Source: Rhodospirillaceae bacterium (lineage in GTDB: Bacteria > Pseudomonadota > Alphaproteobacteria > Rhodospirillales > Magnetospirillaceae). From it: a DNA stretch of 8,943 nucleotides. The DNA lies in the NCBI GenBank assembly GCA_030151865.1, contig JASLCK010000166.1, positions 1-8,943 on the forward strand, read 5' to 3'. The notes beneath the pieces were generated by a model, which saw nothing but the letters and a program-made list of their open reading frames with translations, was not told the origin of the DNA and did not search any database. The position numbers and the translations under genes are program-made. Shown here piece after piece: positions 1-5,228 of the stretch. The stretch's first letter is position 1, and every line of letters begins with the position of its first letter.

Positions 1-1
1 G

Positions 2-940
2 TTCTTCGAACGAATCATTTGGCGCGATGGTCGCTTCTGCCCGCATTGCGGTGGCATGAAGTCTTGGGTGATCAATGGCAAGTCCACCCGCGCTGGTCTG
101 TACGAGTGCGGGGAATGCGGTCAGCAGTTCACCGTCACGACCAAGACCCCCTTCCACGCCACCAAGCTTTCTCTGTGGACTTGGCTGCAAGCCCTCTACT
201 TCATCCTGAACTCGTCCAAGGGCGTCTCGTCCGTCTTCCTCGCCAAGTGGATCGGCGTCAGCCAGAAGACCGCTTGGAAGATGGGGCACGCCATCCGCGA
301 GATGATGGAGATTCGCGAATTCGCCCCTGCGCTGACGGGCGTGGTCGAGCTTGACGAGAAGTACCTTGGCGGCAAGCCGCGCTTCAAGCGGGACAAGGAC
401 GGCAACGTGGTCAAGCACAAGCGCGGTCATGGCACCGACAAGCAGCCCATTTTCGTCGCCGTTGAGCGCCACGGGCAGGTTCGTGCCGTCACCTTCGACA
501 GCGACACCGTGCCGACTATCAAGGGGCTGACCGAGCGGTTCGTCCGTACTGACGCCCACCTGATGACCGATCAGCACTCGGCGTACCAGATCGTCGGCAA
601 GGGCTTTGCCGACCACTCCTACGTCAACCACGGCAGCAAGGAATACGCCCGCGCTGGCGTCCATAACAACACCACCGAGTCGTTCAACAGCCAGCTTGAG
701 CGCGCCAAGCAGGGCGTCTTCCACTGGCTGTCCAAGGATCACGTCCAGCGGTACATCAACGAGGTGGCGTTCCGCTGGAACCAGCGTCGCGCCGTCGAGA
801 AAGTGACGCGCTCCGGGATTCGGAAAATTGCGATGGAGCAAGCGCCTGTGTTAGAGCAGATGAAAACACAGCTCACTTTCGCTGCCGGTCGTCAAGTAAG
901 GCGAAGCGTGAATGGGAGCATCATCCCAATCACGAGGTAA
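2..940 (+). CDS. IS1595/ISXO2-family transposase (5' end outside window)
   Basis: This is a DDE-type transposase that would move the element by cutting and joining DNA at its ends. The frame is open to the left edge, and in-window residue 1 is the codon at 2. An ATG at 56 is internal, because the zinc ribbon starts before it: Cys13-Pro-His-Cys16 pairs with Cys36-Gly-Glu-Cys39, as in the N-terminal zinc ribbon of this family. The catalytic core follows: LDEKYLGGK with the first Asp at residue 118, LMTDQHSAY with the second Asp at residue 190, and HNNTTESFNSQLERAKQG near residues 221-238, which holds the third catalytic position (the Asn or Glu of NTTE). The typical tail HVQRYINEVAFRWNQRR is present. 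There is no frameshift or internal stop, so the gene looks intact apart from the missing first codons. It is followed 2 bp later by a likely passenger gene. Confidence 0.93.
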   Translation, partial: FFERIIWRDGRFCPHCGGMKSWVINGKSTRAGLYECGECGQQFTVTTKTPFHATKLSLWTWLQALYFILNSSKGVSSVFLAKWIGVSQKTAWKMGHAIREMMEIREFAPALTGVVELDEKYLGGKPRFKRDKDGNVVKHKRGHGTDKQPIFVAVERHGQVRAVTFDSDTVPTIKGLTERFVRTDAHLMTDQHSAYQIVGKGFADHSYVNHGSKEYARAGVHNNTTESFNSQLERAKQGVFHWLSKDHVQRYINEVAFRWNQRRAVEKVTRSGIRKIAMEQAPVLEQMKTQLTFAAGRQVRRSVNGSIIPITR

Positions 941-942
941 TC

Positions 943-1767
943 ATGGCATTCACGTTAACGAAAATATCGAATTACGGGACAACAAATCCCGTCGTAGCTC
1001 GCCTTGCTGTCCAGACACATGATCTTCTTCAATGGGCTGACCTTCCCAAAGAACGACGGGATGACGTGTATGGCGTGTACGACGGCATGAAGAACCGTCT
1101 TCTCAAGTGTCACGAAGCACAAGGTCGGCTTTCCGCCGCCCTAGACGAAACCCTTGCCGCTAATCACTTTGCCCCTGATGGAACGCTGAAGAGCCGCCCG
1201 CACCTTATTGGGTTGGAAAATGAGGTCGAAACGATCCTCTATGAACAGAAGAACTTCCTTCGGGACTTACTGAACGTCGTAAACATCTTCTTCGATGCGG
1301 AGTTTGACGAAGCCAGCGCATTTTATGATGCCAGGACGGGCGGTGATGGGAAACTTACGAAGTGGGCAAAGGAAACGTTTGGGGGCGATGATCCGTTCTC
1401 GGAAATGCTGGAATGCGAGCAGGGATGGATCGGGGAAGTCATCCGCAAGCGCAATGCCGTGGAGCATCCCGGCGGCAAATCTGGCACCCTGCACATCGTA
1501 AACTTCGAGCAAGTACCAGATGGGCGTTTCATCATGCCAGTATGGTATCGGGACGATATGCAGCCGACAGGCATTTTCCCAGATTTGGAAGTGCTGCTTG
1601 ATAACCTACTCACACTGGCAGAAGACGTTCTCGTGTCATGCATTGTCCATAAGGGCAAGCATGGCAACATGATCGCTTTTGGCGAAATCCCTGAGCAAGA
1701 GCGCGGTAAGGAATGTCCGAAGCGGATTAGAGTGGTACCGGGCGCAGCTATGCGCAAGCTGCTTTAA
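943..1767 (+). CDS. Passenger gene of unknown function, HEPN-like RNxxxH motif
   Basis: I do not recognise a named family. The 274-residue product has no signal peptide or membrane segment and looks mostly helical. Residues 163-175 (IGEVIRKRNAVEH) contain R170-N171-x3-H175, which matches the Rx4-6H signature of HEPN nucleases. It is preceded by a hydrophobic helix (about 104-118) and followed by another (about 213-236), an arrangement compatible with a HEPN helical bundle. HEPN proteins often act as RNases in toxin-antitoxin and anti-phage systems, but the function here is inference from one motif. The start ATG lies 2 bp after the transposase stop, with a GAGG Shine-Dalgarno at 934-937 inside the transposase end, so the two genes are probably co-transcribed and coupled. 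A strong terminator follows directly. Codon choice looks less GC-biased than in the pdh genes, consistent with imported cargo. Confidence 0.8.
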   Translation: MAFTLTKISNYGTTNPVVARLAVQTHDLLQWADLPKERRDDVYGVYDGMKNRLLKCHEAQGRLSAALDETLAANHFAPDGTLKSRPHLIGLENEVETILYEQKNFLRDLLNVVNIFFDAEFDEASAFYDARTGGDGKLTKWAKETFGGDDPFSEMLECEQGWIGEVIRKRNAVEHPGGKSGTLHIVNFEQVPDGRFIMPVWYRDDMQPTGIFPDLEVLLDNLLTLAEDVLVSCIVHKGKHGNMIAFGEIPEQERGKECPKRIRVVPGAAMRKLL

Positions 1768-1772
1768 TCGTC

Positions 1773-1802
1773 AAAAAGGGGCGGTCGATGACCGCCCCTT
1801 TT
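1773..1802 (+). terminator. Intrinsic terminator ending the transposase/passenger unit
   Basis: A perfect 13-bp stem, AAAAGGGGCGGTC (1774-1786) and its reverse complement (1790-1802), closes on a 3-nt GAT loop. The right arm ends in TTTT. It begins 6 bp after the passenger-gene stop and is A-tract/T-tract symmetric, so it could also stop transcription entering from the right. This would insulate the element from its flanks. Confidence 0.85.
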
Positions 1803-2115
1803 ATCGGGCTGGAACCTTTTTCTCGGTTATAGACCCGTTTTTTTATGTGTGCTCCTGAAAATGTGAGAATGAGGCGGGCGGGCGATTTTCGTATCGCAAG
1901 ATACTGTGTTTCTTTGTCTCGTTGGCCCTATATATCGACTTTTATTCCTGTTTTGTTCTGCATTTTGTGTAAGTAATGGTTTGGTATTTATTCCTTATTC
2001 ATCCCTGTCTTCTTGTGACGGCCATCACCGACGCGCCATTGTCTTGCTGTCATGCTTAGAAATCATGACATTTCTCTTCTATGACTATTGACGGCGGGAT
2101 TCGGGGTGTGATTCT
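1803..2115. other. T-rich gene-free stretch between the insertion element and ftsB
   Basis: I see no convincing gene here. It contains the likely right end of the insertion element (around 1836), a short GC-rich run at 1874-1884, a small GTATC-GCAA-GATAC hairpin with a GNRA-type loop (1891-1904), then about 150 bp of pyrimidine-rich sequence. A 7-bp inverted repeat with 9-nt spacing lies at 2048-2070. A short 61-codon open frame at 1906 has no Shine-Dalgarno and a low-complexity hydrophobic translation, so I do not call it. The usual upstream neighbour of ftsB in this group, eno, is not seen, as expected if the element inserted between them. Confidence 0.5.
2048..2070. repeat. 7-9-7 inverted repeat upstream of ftsB
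   Basis: TGTCATG (2048-2054) and CATGACA (2064-2070) are perfect reverse complements separated by 9 nt. The repeat sits about 45 bp before the ftsB start and just upstream of a TTGACG hexamer at 2088-2093. It could be an operator for a dimeric regulator or a small hairpin. No regulator can be named from the sequence. Confidence 0.4.
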
Positions 2116-2445
2116 ATGCGGACCATGCTGATCCTTGCTGAAATCCGTCGCCGTGCGCGCCATGTGATCGGCCCTTTCCTGGGGCTGATGGCGGTGACGT
2201 ATTTTGCGTACCACACGGTACAAGGGGATCGCGGCCTGTTGGCCTGGTGGCATTTGAATCAGGAAATCAAGCAGGCGGAGGAAACTCTGGCGCAGTTGGA
2301 AGAGTCGCGCGACACCATGGAGCGCCGCGCCCGGCTGTTGCAGCCTGAACAGCTTGATCCCGATATGCTGGAAGAACGTGCCCGCACCATGTTGAACATG
2401 GGGCGCGATGACGAAGTGATCATCCTGCGCACTCCGCATTCCTGA
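2116..2445 (+). CDS. ftsB: FtsB/DivIC-family septum formation initiator
   Basis: This is a small bitopic inner-membrane protein of the divisome. In the FtsQ-FtsL-FtsB complex it helps recruit and activate septal cell-wall synthesis. The 109 residues show the family layout. There is a short basic cytoplasmic N-terminus (IRRRAR, residues 9-14), one membrane helix at about 17-34, a QGDRGLLAWW segment right after it, and a periplasmic coiled coil at about 48-75 (QEIKQAEETLAQLEESRD region). The C-terminal DPDMLEERAR motif with LNMGRDDEVII is typical of alphaproteobacterial members. The length is normal. The chosen ATG has a weak GGGGTG at 2103-2108; a second in-frame ATG at 2125 is also possible. 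In related genomes this gene lies between eno and pdhA. Here an insertion element replaces the upstream view, and an EF-hand gene separates it from pdhA. Confidence 0.88.
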   Translation: MRTMLILAEIRRRARHVIGPFLGLMAVTYFAYHTVQGDRGLLAWWHLNQEIKQAEETLAQLEESRDTMERRARLLQPEQLDPDMLEERARTMLNMGRDDEVIILRTPHS

Positions 2446-2471
2446 TCTTTATAACGTTTCCCCATCAAAAG

Positions 2472-2504
2472 AACGGCCCCACATCTTTCCCATGTGGGGC
2501 CGTT
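2472..2504. terminator. Bidirectional intrinsic terminator between convergent ftsB and EF-hand gene
   Basis: AACGGCCCCACAT (2472-2484) pairs perfectly with ATGTGGGGCCGTT (2492-2504) across a 7-nt loop. A T-run follows on the plus strand (CGTTTTCGTT). On the minus strand the hairpin is followed by TTCTTTTGAT. It lies 26 bp after the ftsB stop and 11 bp beyond the stop of the opposing EF-hand gene, so it can end both transcripts. Confidence 0.85.
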
Positions 2505-2515
2505 TTCGTTGGGCG

Positions 2516-3640
2516 TCAAGCAGCAACCGACGTGGTGCTGTTGATCAGATTTTGGCTCCAGCTGGAGACGTTATTGTTGTTATAGGTGCTGATGGCGTTC
2601 ATTAATTCCTGCAACAACTGTTGATTCGAAGCGGTGGCGCTGGTCGAACTGCTGCTGGTGCTGGAAGAAGAACTGTCGCTGCTGGCCTGATCGCTGGCCT
2701 GATTGCTGGGCGGCGGGCCGGGCGGGGGATTGTCCTTCATCGCCTGGGCGAACTGGTTTTCGGTCAGGCTGCCCGAACCCGAACTGTCCAGCTTGGACCA
2801 TAATTGCTTGGCCTGGTCCTCGCTGACATCCTTGGGGCGGCTGCTGAGGAATTCGGCTTCGCTGACGCTGCCATCGCCGTTGCTGTCCATCTTCGAGAAC
2901 AAATCCGAACTGCTGCCGGACTGGCTGCTCGATGTGGATTGGCTGCTGCCCGACATCAGGCTTTGCACCAGTTGCAGCAATTCGTCGGTGGTGCTGTCGG
3001 AAGAAGAGCTGTCGCTGCTGCTGTCGGACGAGCTTTGGCTGCTGGTGCTGCTGCTGCTGGCATGGTGATGGTGATGCGGGGCGTTGGCCTTCATGGCACT
3101 GGAGAACTGGTCTTCGGTCAGGCTGCCGGAACCCGAGCTGTCCAGCTTGGACCACATTTGTTTGGCCTGATCTTCGGTCATGTTCTGCGGGCGGCCGTTG
3201 ACGAATTCGTCTTGGGTGACGCTGCCGTCGCCATTGCTGTCGAGCTTGCTGAACAGGTCGCTCAACCGGTCGGACGACTTGGAACTGCTGCTGGTGGAGC
3301 TGGTCGAACTGGTGCTGCTGTCGTCGCTGTCACCATCCCCATCGCTGGGCGGCGGTGGCGGCGGCTGAAATTGCTGGGTTTGCAGCAGGCTCGATTGGGT
3401 CTGGCTGGCCATCTGGGTGAAAGCCGATGAGAAGTCGCTTTCCGACAGAGAGCTGCTGCCGCTGGTATCGAGGCTGCTGAACAGCTGGGTGGCCTGACTG
3501 GAGGACAGCCCGGCCTGGGTGGCGGAAGTGTTGAATTCACTGCTGGAGACGCTGCCGTCTCCATCACTATCCATCTTGCTGAAAAGTTTTTTCAGCCAAG
3601 CGGATTGACTGGAGCTACTGCTCGTTAGTCCGTCAATCAT
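2516..3640 (-). CDS. Serine-rich protein with six EF-hand motifs
   Basis: The 374-residue product is built from three EF-hand pairs joined by Ser-rich linkers. The first loop of each pair is canonical for Ca2+ binding: residues 24-35 (DSDGDGSVSSSE), 134-145 (DSNGDGSVTQDE) and 252-263 (DSNGDGSVSEAE). The second is degenerate, with Ser replacing key ligands and Asp or Gln at position 12: residues 58-69, 167-178 and 285-296. Residues 127-188 and 245-306 are an internal duplication, 45 of 62 identical. Linkers carry six prolines (93-98), a five-histidine tract (189-193) and runs of Ser/Asp. There is no signal peptide or membrane segment. A C-terminal helix (339-350) and a polar tail end in SVAA. 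The start ATG has a GAGGGAG Shine-Dalgarno. It is probably a Ca2+-binding or Ca2+-sensing protein, perhaps exported without a classical signal. Location and partner are unknown. Confidence 0.85.
   Translation of the reverse strand: MIDGLTSSSSSQSAWLKKLFSKMDSDGDGSVSSSEFNTSATQAGLSSSQATQLFSSLDTSGSSSLSESDFSSAFTQMASQTQSSLLQTQQFQPPPPPPSDGDGDSDDSSTSSTSSTSSSSKSSDRLSDLFSKLDSNGDGSVTQDEFVNGRPQNMTEDQAKQMWSKLDSSGSGSLTEDQFSSAMKANAPHHHHHASSSSTSSQSSSDSSSDSSSSDSTTDELLQLVQSLMSGSSQSTSSSQSGSSSDLFSKMDSNGDGSVSEAEFLSSRPKDVSEDQAKQLWSKLDSSGSGSLTENQFAQAMKDNPPPGPPPSNQASDQASSDSSSSSTSSSSTSATASNQQLLQELMNAISTYNNNNVSSWSQNLINSTTSVAA
2723..2908 (-). repeat. EF-hand-pair repeat, second copy
   Basis: This encodes residues 245-306 of the EF-hand protein. 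It aligns without gaps to residues 127-188 (3077-3262), with 45 of 62 residues identical. The identical core includes both EF loops and the AKQxWSKLDSSGSGSLTE stretch. Confidence 0.85.
3077..3262 (-). repeat. EF-hand-pair repeat, first copy
   Basis: This encodes residues 127-188, the partner of the copy at 2723-2908. The copy ends just before a His5 tract (189-193), while the other copy is followed by a proline-rich stretch, so the linkers diverged after, or were added to, the duplication. The N-terminal pair (residues 16-76) is a more distant relative. Confidence 0.85.
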
Positions 3641-3646
3641 GATGAT

Positions 3647-3653
3647 CTCCCTC
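3647..3653 (-). promoter_or_regulatory. Shine-Dalgarno of the EF-hand gene
   Basis: The minus strand reads GAGGGAG, 6 nt before the ATG at 3640. This is strong and well placed, and it supports this start. Confidence 0.75.
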
Positions 3654-3659
3654 GTGTCC

Positions 3660-3679
3660 GCGAGATTGGGAAATCTCGC
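3660..3679 (-). other. Hairpin in the 5' leader of the EF-hand mRNA
   Basis: On the minus strand, GCGAGATT and AATCTCGC pair perfectly (8 bp) around a TCCC loop. It lies 6 nt upstream of the Shine-Dalgarno and directly downstream of a TATAAA -10-like box, so it could be the first structure on the transcript. It may stabilise the mRNA. Confidence 0.6.
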
Positions 3680-3683
3680 ATCT

Positions 3684-3689
3684 TTTATA
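3684..3689 (-). promoter_or_regulatory. Candidate -10 box for the EF-hand gene
   Basis: The minus strand reads GTATAAAAG, with TATAAA at 3689-3684. A start 6-7 nt further would fall at about 3677-3679, at the base of the leader hairpin. I see no good TTGACA-like -35 at the usual distance. Upstream (3712-3800) is strongly A/T-rich with A- and T-tracts, which could act as an UP element. Confidence 0.4.
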
Positions 3690-3840
3690 CGAAGGGGAGG
3701 AAGTTCACTTGCGCTTATTTAAGTAAAAAAATCAAAAAATCAGAAAAGTTTCCGGTTTTGTAGTTTTTTACTTTGTACTTGCAAAACTCATCTTAAAAGC
3801 AAACGCCGTGCCAGGATCGAATGTGGCGGACTCTCTGGGG

Positions 3841-3952
3841 TTTTGCCGTTTTTCTGGCTGGACGGAGGGGCAGGCGGCAAATTTTGCCCGGCAAAAAAGG
3901 CCTGAGGGCTGGGACATTTTTGCCGGTCCGCCGTTTTTTCTCTGGTTTTGCC
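3841..3952. repeat. TTTTGCC heptamer array
   Basis: TTTTGCC occurs at 3841-3847, 3882-3888, 3918-3924 and 3946-3952. Its complement GGCAAAA is at 3890-3896, and a six-base version, GGCAAA, is at 3876-3881. The copies at 3882-3896 form a 15-bp palindrome (TTTTGCC-C-GGCAAAA). The flanks also partly repeat: GCCGTTTTTCTGG near 3845 resembles GCCGTTTTTTCTCTGG near 3930. Confidence 0.55.
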
Positions 3953-4007
3953 CGAACGACGTTCCCATTTCCCCTATCAGGATTGTGCGCTCCAAGTAGG
4001 GCTTTGT

Positions 4008-4033
4008 TTGGTAAGGATTTTTTACCAATTGGT
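4008..4033. promoter_or_regulatory. TTGGT/ACCAA half-site cluster, possible operator
   Basis: TTGGTAA (4008-4014) and TTACCAA (4022-4028) form an inverted repeat with 7-nt spacing. It overlaps the perfect 10-bp palindrome ACCAATTGGT (4024-4033). The half-site resembles that of the E. coli GntR-family regulator PdhR (ATTGGTnnnACCAAT), but the spacing and arrangement differ, so this is only a hint at a GntR-type regulator of the pdh operon. Confidence 0.4.
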
Positions 4034-4066
4034 GGGCTTTTCTCCGTCAAGATTGCGGGTTTTTGT

Positions 4067-4089
4067 GATTAACCAAAATGTAGTTAATC
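4067..4089. promoter_or_regulatory. 7-9-7 inverted repeat upstream of pdhA
   Basis: GATTAAC (4067-4073) and GTTAATC (4083-4089) are perfect reverse complements spaced by 9 nt. They lie about 120 bp before pdhA and just upstream of a weak promoter-like pair (TTGTGC 4095-4100, TTTAAT 4116-4121, spacing 15). This position suits an operator controlling the pdh promoter. The regulator is unknown. Confidence 0.4.
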
Positions 4090-4194
4090 TGTCATTGTGC
4101 ATTGCAAAACAACGCTTTAATCCGTTCGGAACCCTTGCATGGGGCGGTGAAAAACGATACCTACTCAGGTCATAGATTATCGGAATACCCCTCC

Positions 4195-4203
4195 GGGAGG
4201 AGA
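4195..4203 (+). promoter_or_regulatory. Strong Shine-Dalgarno of pdhA
   Basis: GGGAGGAGA ends 4 nt before the ATG at 4208. It decides the start and predicts efficient translation of the first operon gene. Confidence 0.8.
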
Positions 4204-4207
4204 CAGT

Positions 4208-5215
4208 ATGGCCACTACCAAGCGCAGGACCAAGCCGGGGGATGCCCCCGTCACTCCAGAAGAGCTGATCAGCTATTACCGCGATATGCTGCTGATCCGC
4301 CGTTTCGAGGAAAAGGCGGGGCAACTTTACGGCATGGGGCTGATCAATGGCTTTTGCCATCTCTATATCGGCCAGGAAGCCGTGGTCGTGGGGATGCAAT
4401 CGACCATCAGCAGCGACCGCGATTCGGTGATCACCAGCTATCGCGATCACGGCCATATGCTGGCCTGCGGCATGGACTCCAAGGGCGTCATGGCCGAACT
4501 GACCGGTCGCTCGGGCGGGTATTCCAAGGGCAAGGGCGGCTCGATGCATATGTTCAGCCGCGAAAAGAACTTCTACGGCGGTCACGGCATCGTCGGCGCG
4601 CAGGTGCCGCTGGGCACCGGTCTGGCCTTTGCCCACCAGTACAAGGGCGATAACGGCGTCTGTCTTTGCTATCTGGGCGACGGCGCGGTTAACCAGGGTC
4701 AGGTTTACGAATCCTTCAATATGGCGGCCCTGTGGAAGCTCCCGGTGGTCTACATCATTGAAAACAACAAATACGCCATGGGCACCTCGATCGAGCGTGC
4801 GTCGGCCGGGACCGATCTGTGCCGTCGCGGCGCGGCCTACAACATTCCCGGCAAGGCGGTGGACGGCATGGACGTGCTGGCCGTGCGCGAAGCCGGCGAG
4901 GAAGCGGTCAACCATGCCCGTTCCGGCAACGGCCCCTTCATCCTGGAAATGAAGACCTACCGCTATCGCGGCCATTCCATGTCCGATCCGGCCAAGTACC
5001 GCACCAAGGAAGAAGTCGCCAAGATGCGCGAACAGCACGATCCCATCGATCGTCTGCGCGCCAAGCTGCTGGCCGACGCCCTGGTCACCGAAGACGGGCT
5101 GAAGGAAATCGACCGCGATGTGAAGGCCATCGTTACCGAGGCTGCCGAATTCTCGCAGACCAGTCCCGAGCCGGATCCGTCCGAGCTGTGGACCGATATC
5201 CTGATCGAAGCCTGA
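4208..5215 (+). CDS. pdhA: Pyruvate dehydrogenase E1 component, alpha subunit
   Basis: With PdhB this forms the alpha2beta2 E1 enzyme. E1 decarboxylates pyruvate on thiamine diphosphate and reductively acetylates the lipoyl groups of the complex, feeding acetyl-CoA to the TCA cycle in the cytoplasm. The 335-residue length is typical of alphaproteobacterial PdhA. The family starts with YYRDMLLIRRFEEK (23-36) and GFCHLYIGQEA (48-58). The thiamine diphosphate/Mg2+ motif runs from GDG (157-159) to ENN (185-187). The conserved loop YRGHSMSDPAKYRT spans 253-266; in mitochondrial homologues this loop carries the phosphorylation sites. There is no signal peptide. It is first in an operon, with pdhB starting 13 bp after its stop. 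The start is fixed by a strong Shine-Dalgarno. Confidence 0.97.
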   Translation: MATTKRRTKPGDAPVTPEELISYYRDMLLIRRFEEKAGQLYGMGLINGFCHLYIGQEAVVVGMQSTISSDRDSVITSYRDHGHMLACGMDSKGVMAELTGRSGGYSKGKGGSMHMFSREKNFYGGHGIVGAQVPLGTGLAFAHQYKGDNGVCLCYLGDGAVNQGQVYESFNMAALWKLPVVYIIENNKYAMGTSIERASAGTDLCRRGAAYNIPGKAVDGMDVLAVREAGEEAVNHARSGNGPFILEMKTYRYRGHSMSDPAKYRTKEEVAKMREQHDPIDRLRAKLLADALVTEDGLKEIDRDVKAIVTEAAEFSQTSPEPDPSELWTDILIEA

Positions 5216-5228
5216 GGGGAAATCTGAC

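Larger units (their letters stand above)
1..1836 (+). mobile_element. 3' part of an IS1595/ISXO2-family insertion element with a passenger gene
   Basis: The stretch contains an IS1595-type transposase open at the left window edge, a second gene starting 2 bp after the transposase stop, and an intrinsic terminator. The IS1595 family is known to include members that carry passenger genes, so the second gene is best read as cargo. The left terminal repeat lies outside the window, so the right end cannot be fixed by pairing. My placement at 1836 is a guess. On the minus strand the element would start GGGTCTATAACC (1825-1836), which suits a family whose ends usually begin with GG. Sequence beyond about 1840 turns T-rich and codes for nothing obvious. 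The presence of a mobile element is well supported; the right boundary is not. Confidence 0.6.
3641..4207. other. Divergent intergenic region between the EF-hand gene and pdhA
   Basis: There are 567 bp with no supported gene; short open frames on both strands lack Shine-Dalgarno sequences and family features. From left to right the region holds the EF-hand leader hairpin and -10 box, an A/T-rich block (3715-3800) with a 10-bp inverted repeat (AAGTAAAAAA at 3721-3730, TTTTTTACTT at 3764-3773), an array of TTTTGCC heptamers in both orientations (3841-3952), a cluster of TTGGT/ACCAA half-sites (4008-4033), a 7-9-7 inverted repeat (4067-4089) and the pdhA ribosome binding site. Long, repeat-rich regulatory DNA is unusual for so simple a gene pair. 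Confidence 0.6.

Noticed and set aside
56..58. ATG at 56 as the transposase start
   Set aside because: The frame is open to the left edge, and the upstream codons encode the first zinc-ribbon Cys pair (CPHC), which belongs to the family.
1906..2091. A 61-codon open frame upstream of ftsB that looks membrane-like
   Set aside because: T-rich DNA automatically yields hydrophobic Phe/Leu/Ser translations. There is no ribosome site.
2621..3430. Several plus-strand open frames opposite the EF-hand gene
   Set aside because: They arise from reverse translation of Ser/Asp-rich repeats. The minus-strand frame has EF-hand motifs, a good Shine-Dalgarno and a terminator.
3841..3952. The heptamer array as a CRISPR array
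   Set aside because: The repeat unit is only 7 bp, occurs in both orientations and has irregular spacing (28-41 bp). There are no cas genes.
3768..4175. Short open frames in both directions within the EF-hand/pdhA spacer
   Set aside because: They overlap each other, lack Shine-Dalgarno sequences and have no recognisable motifs.
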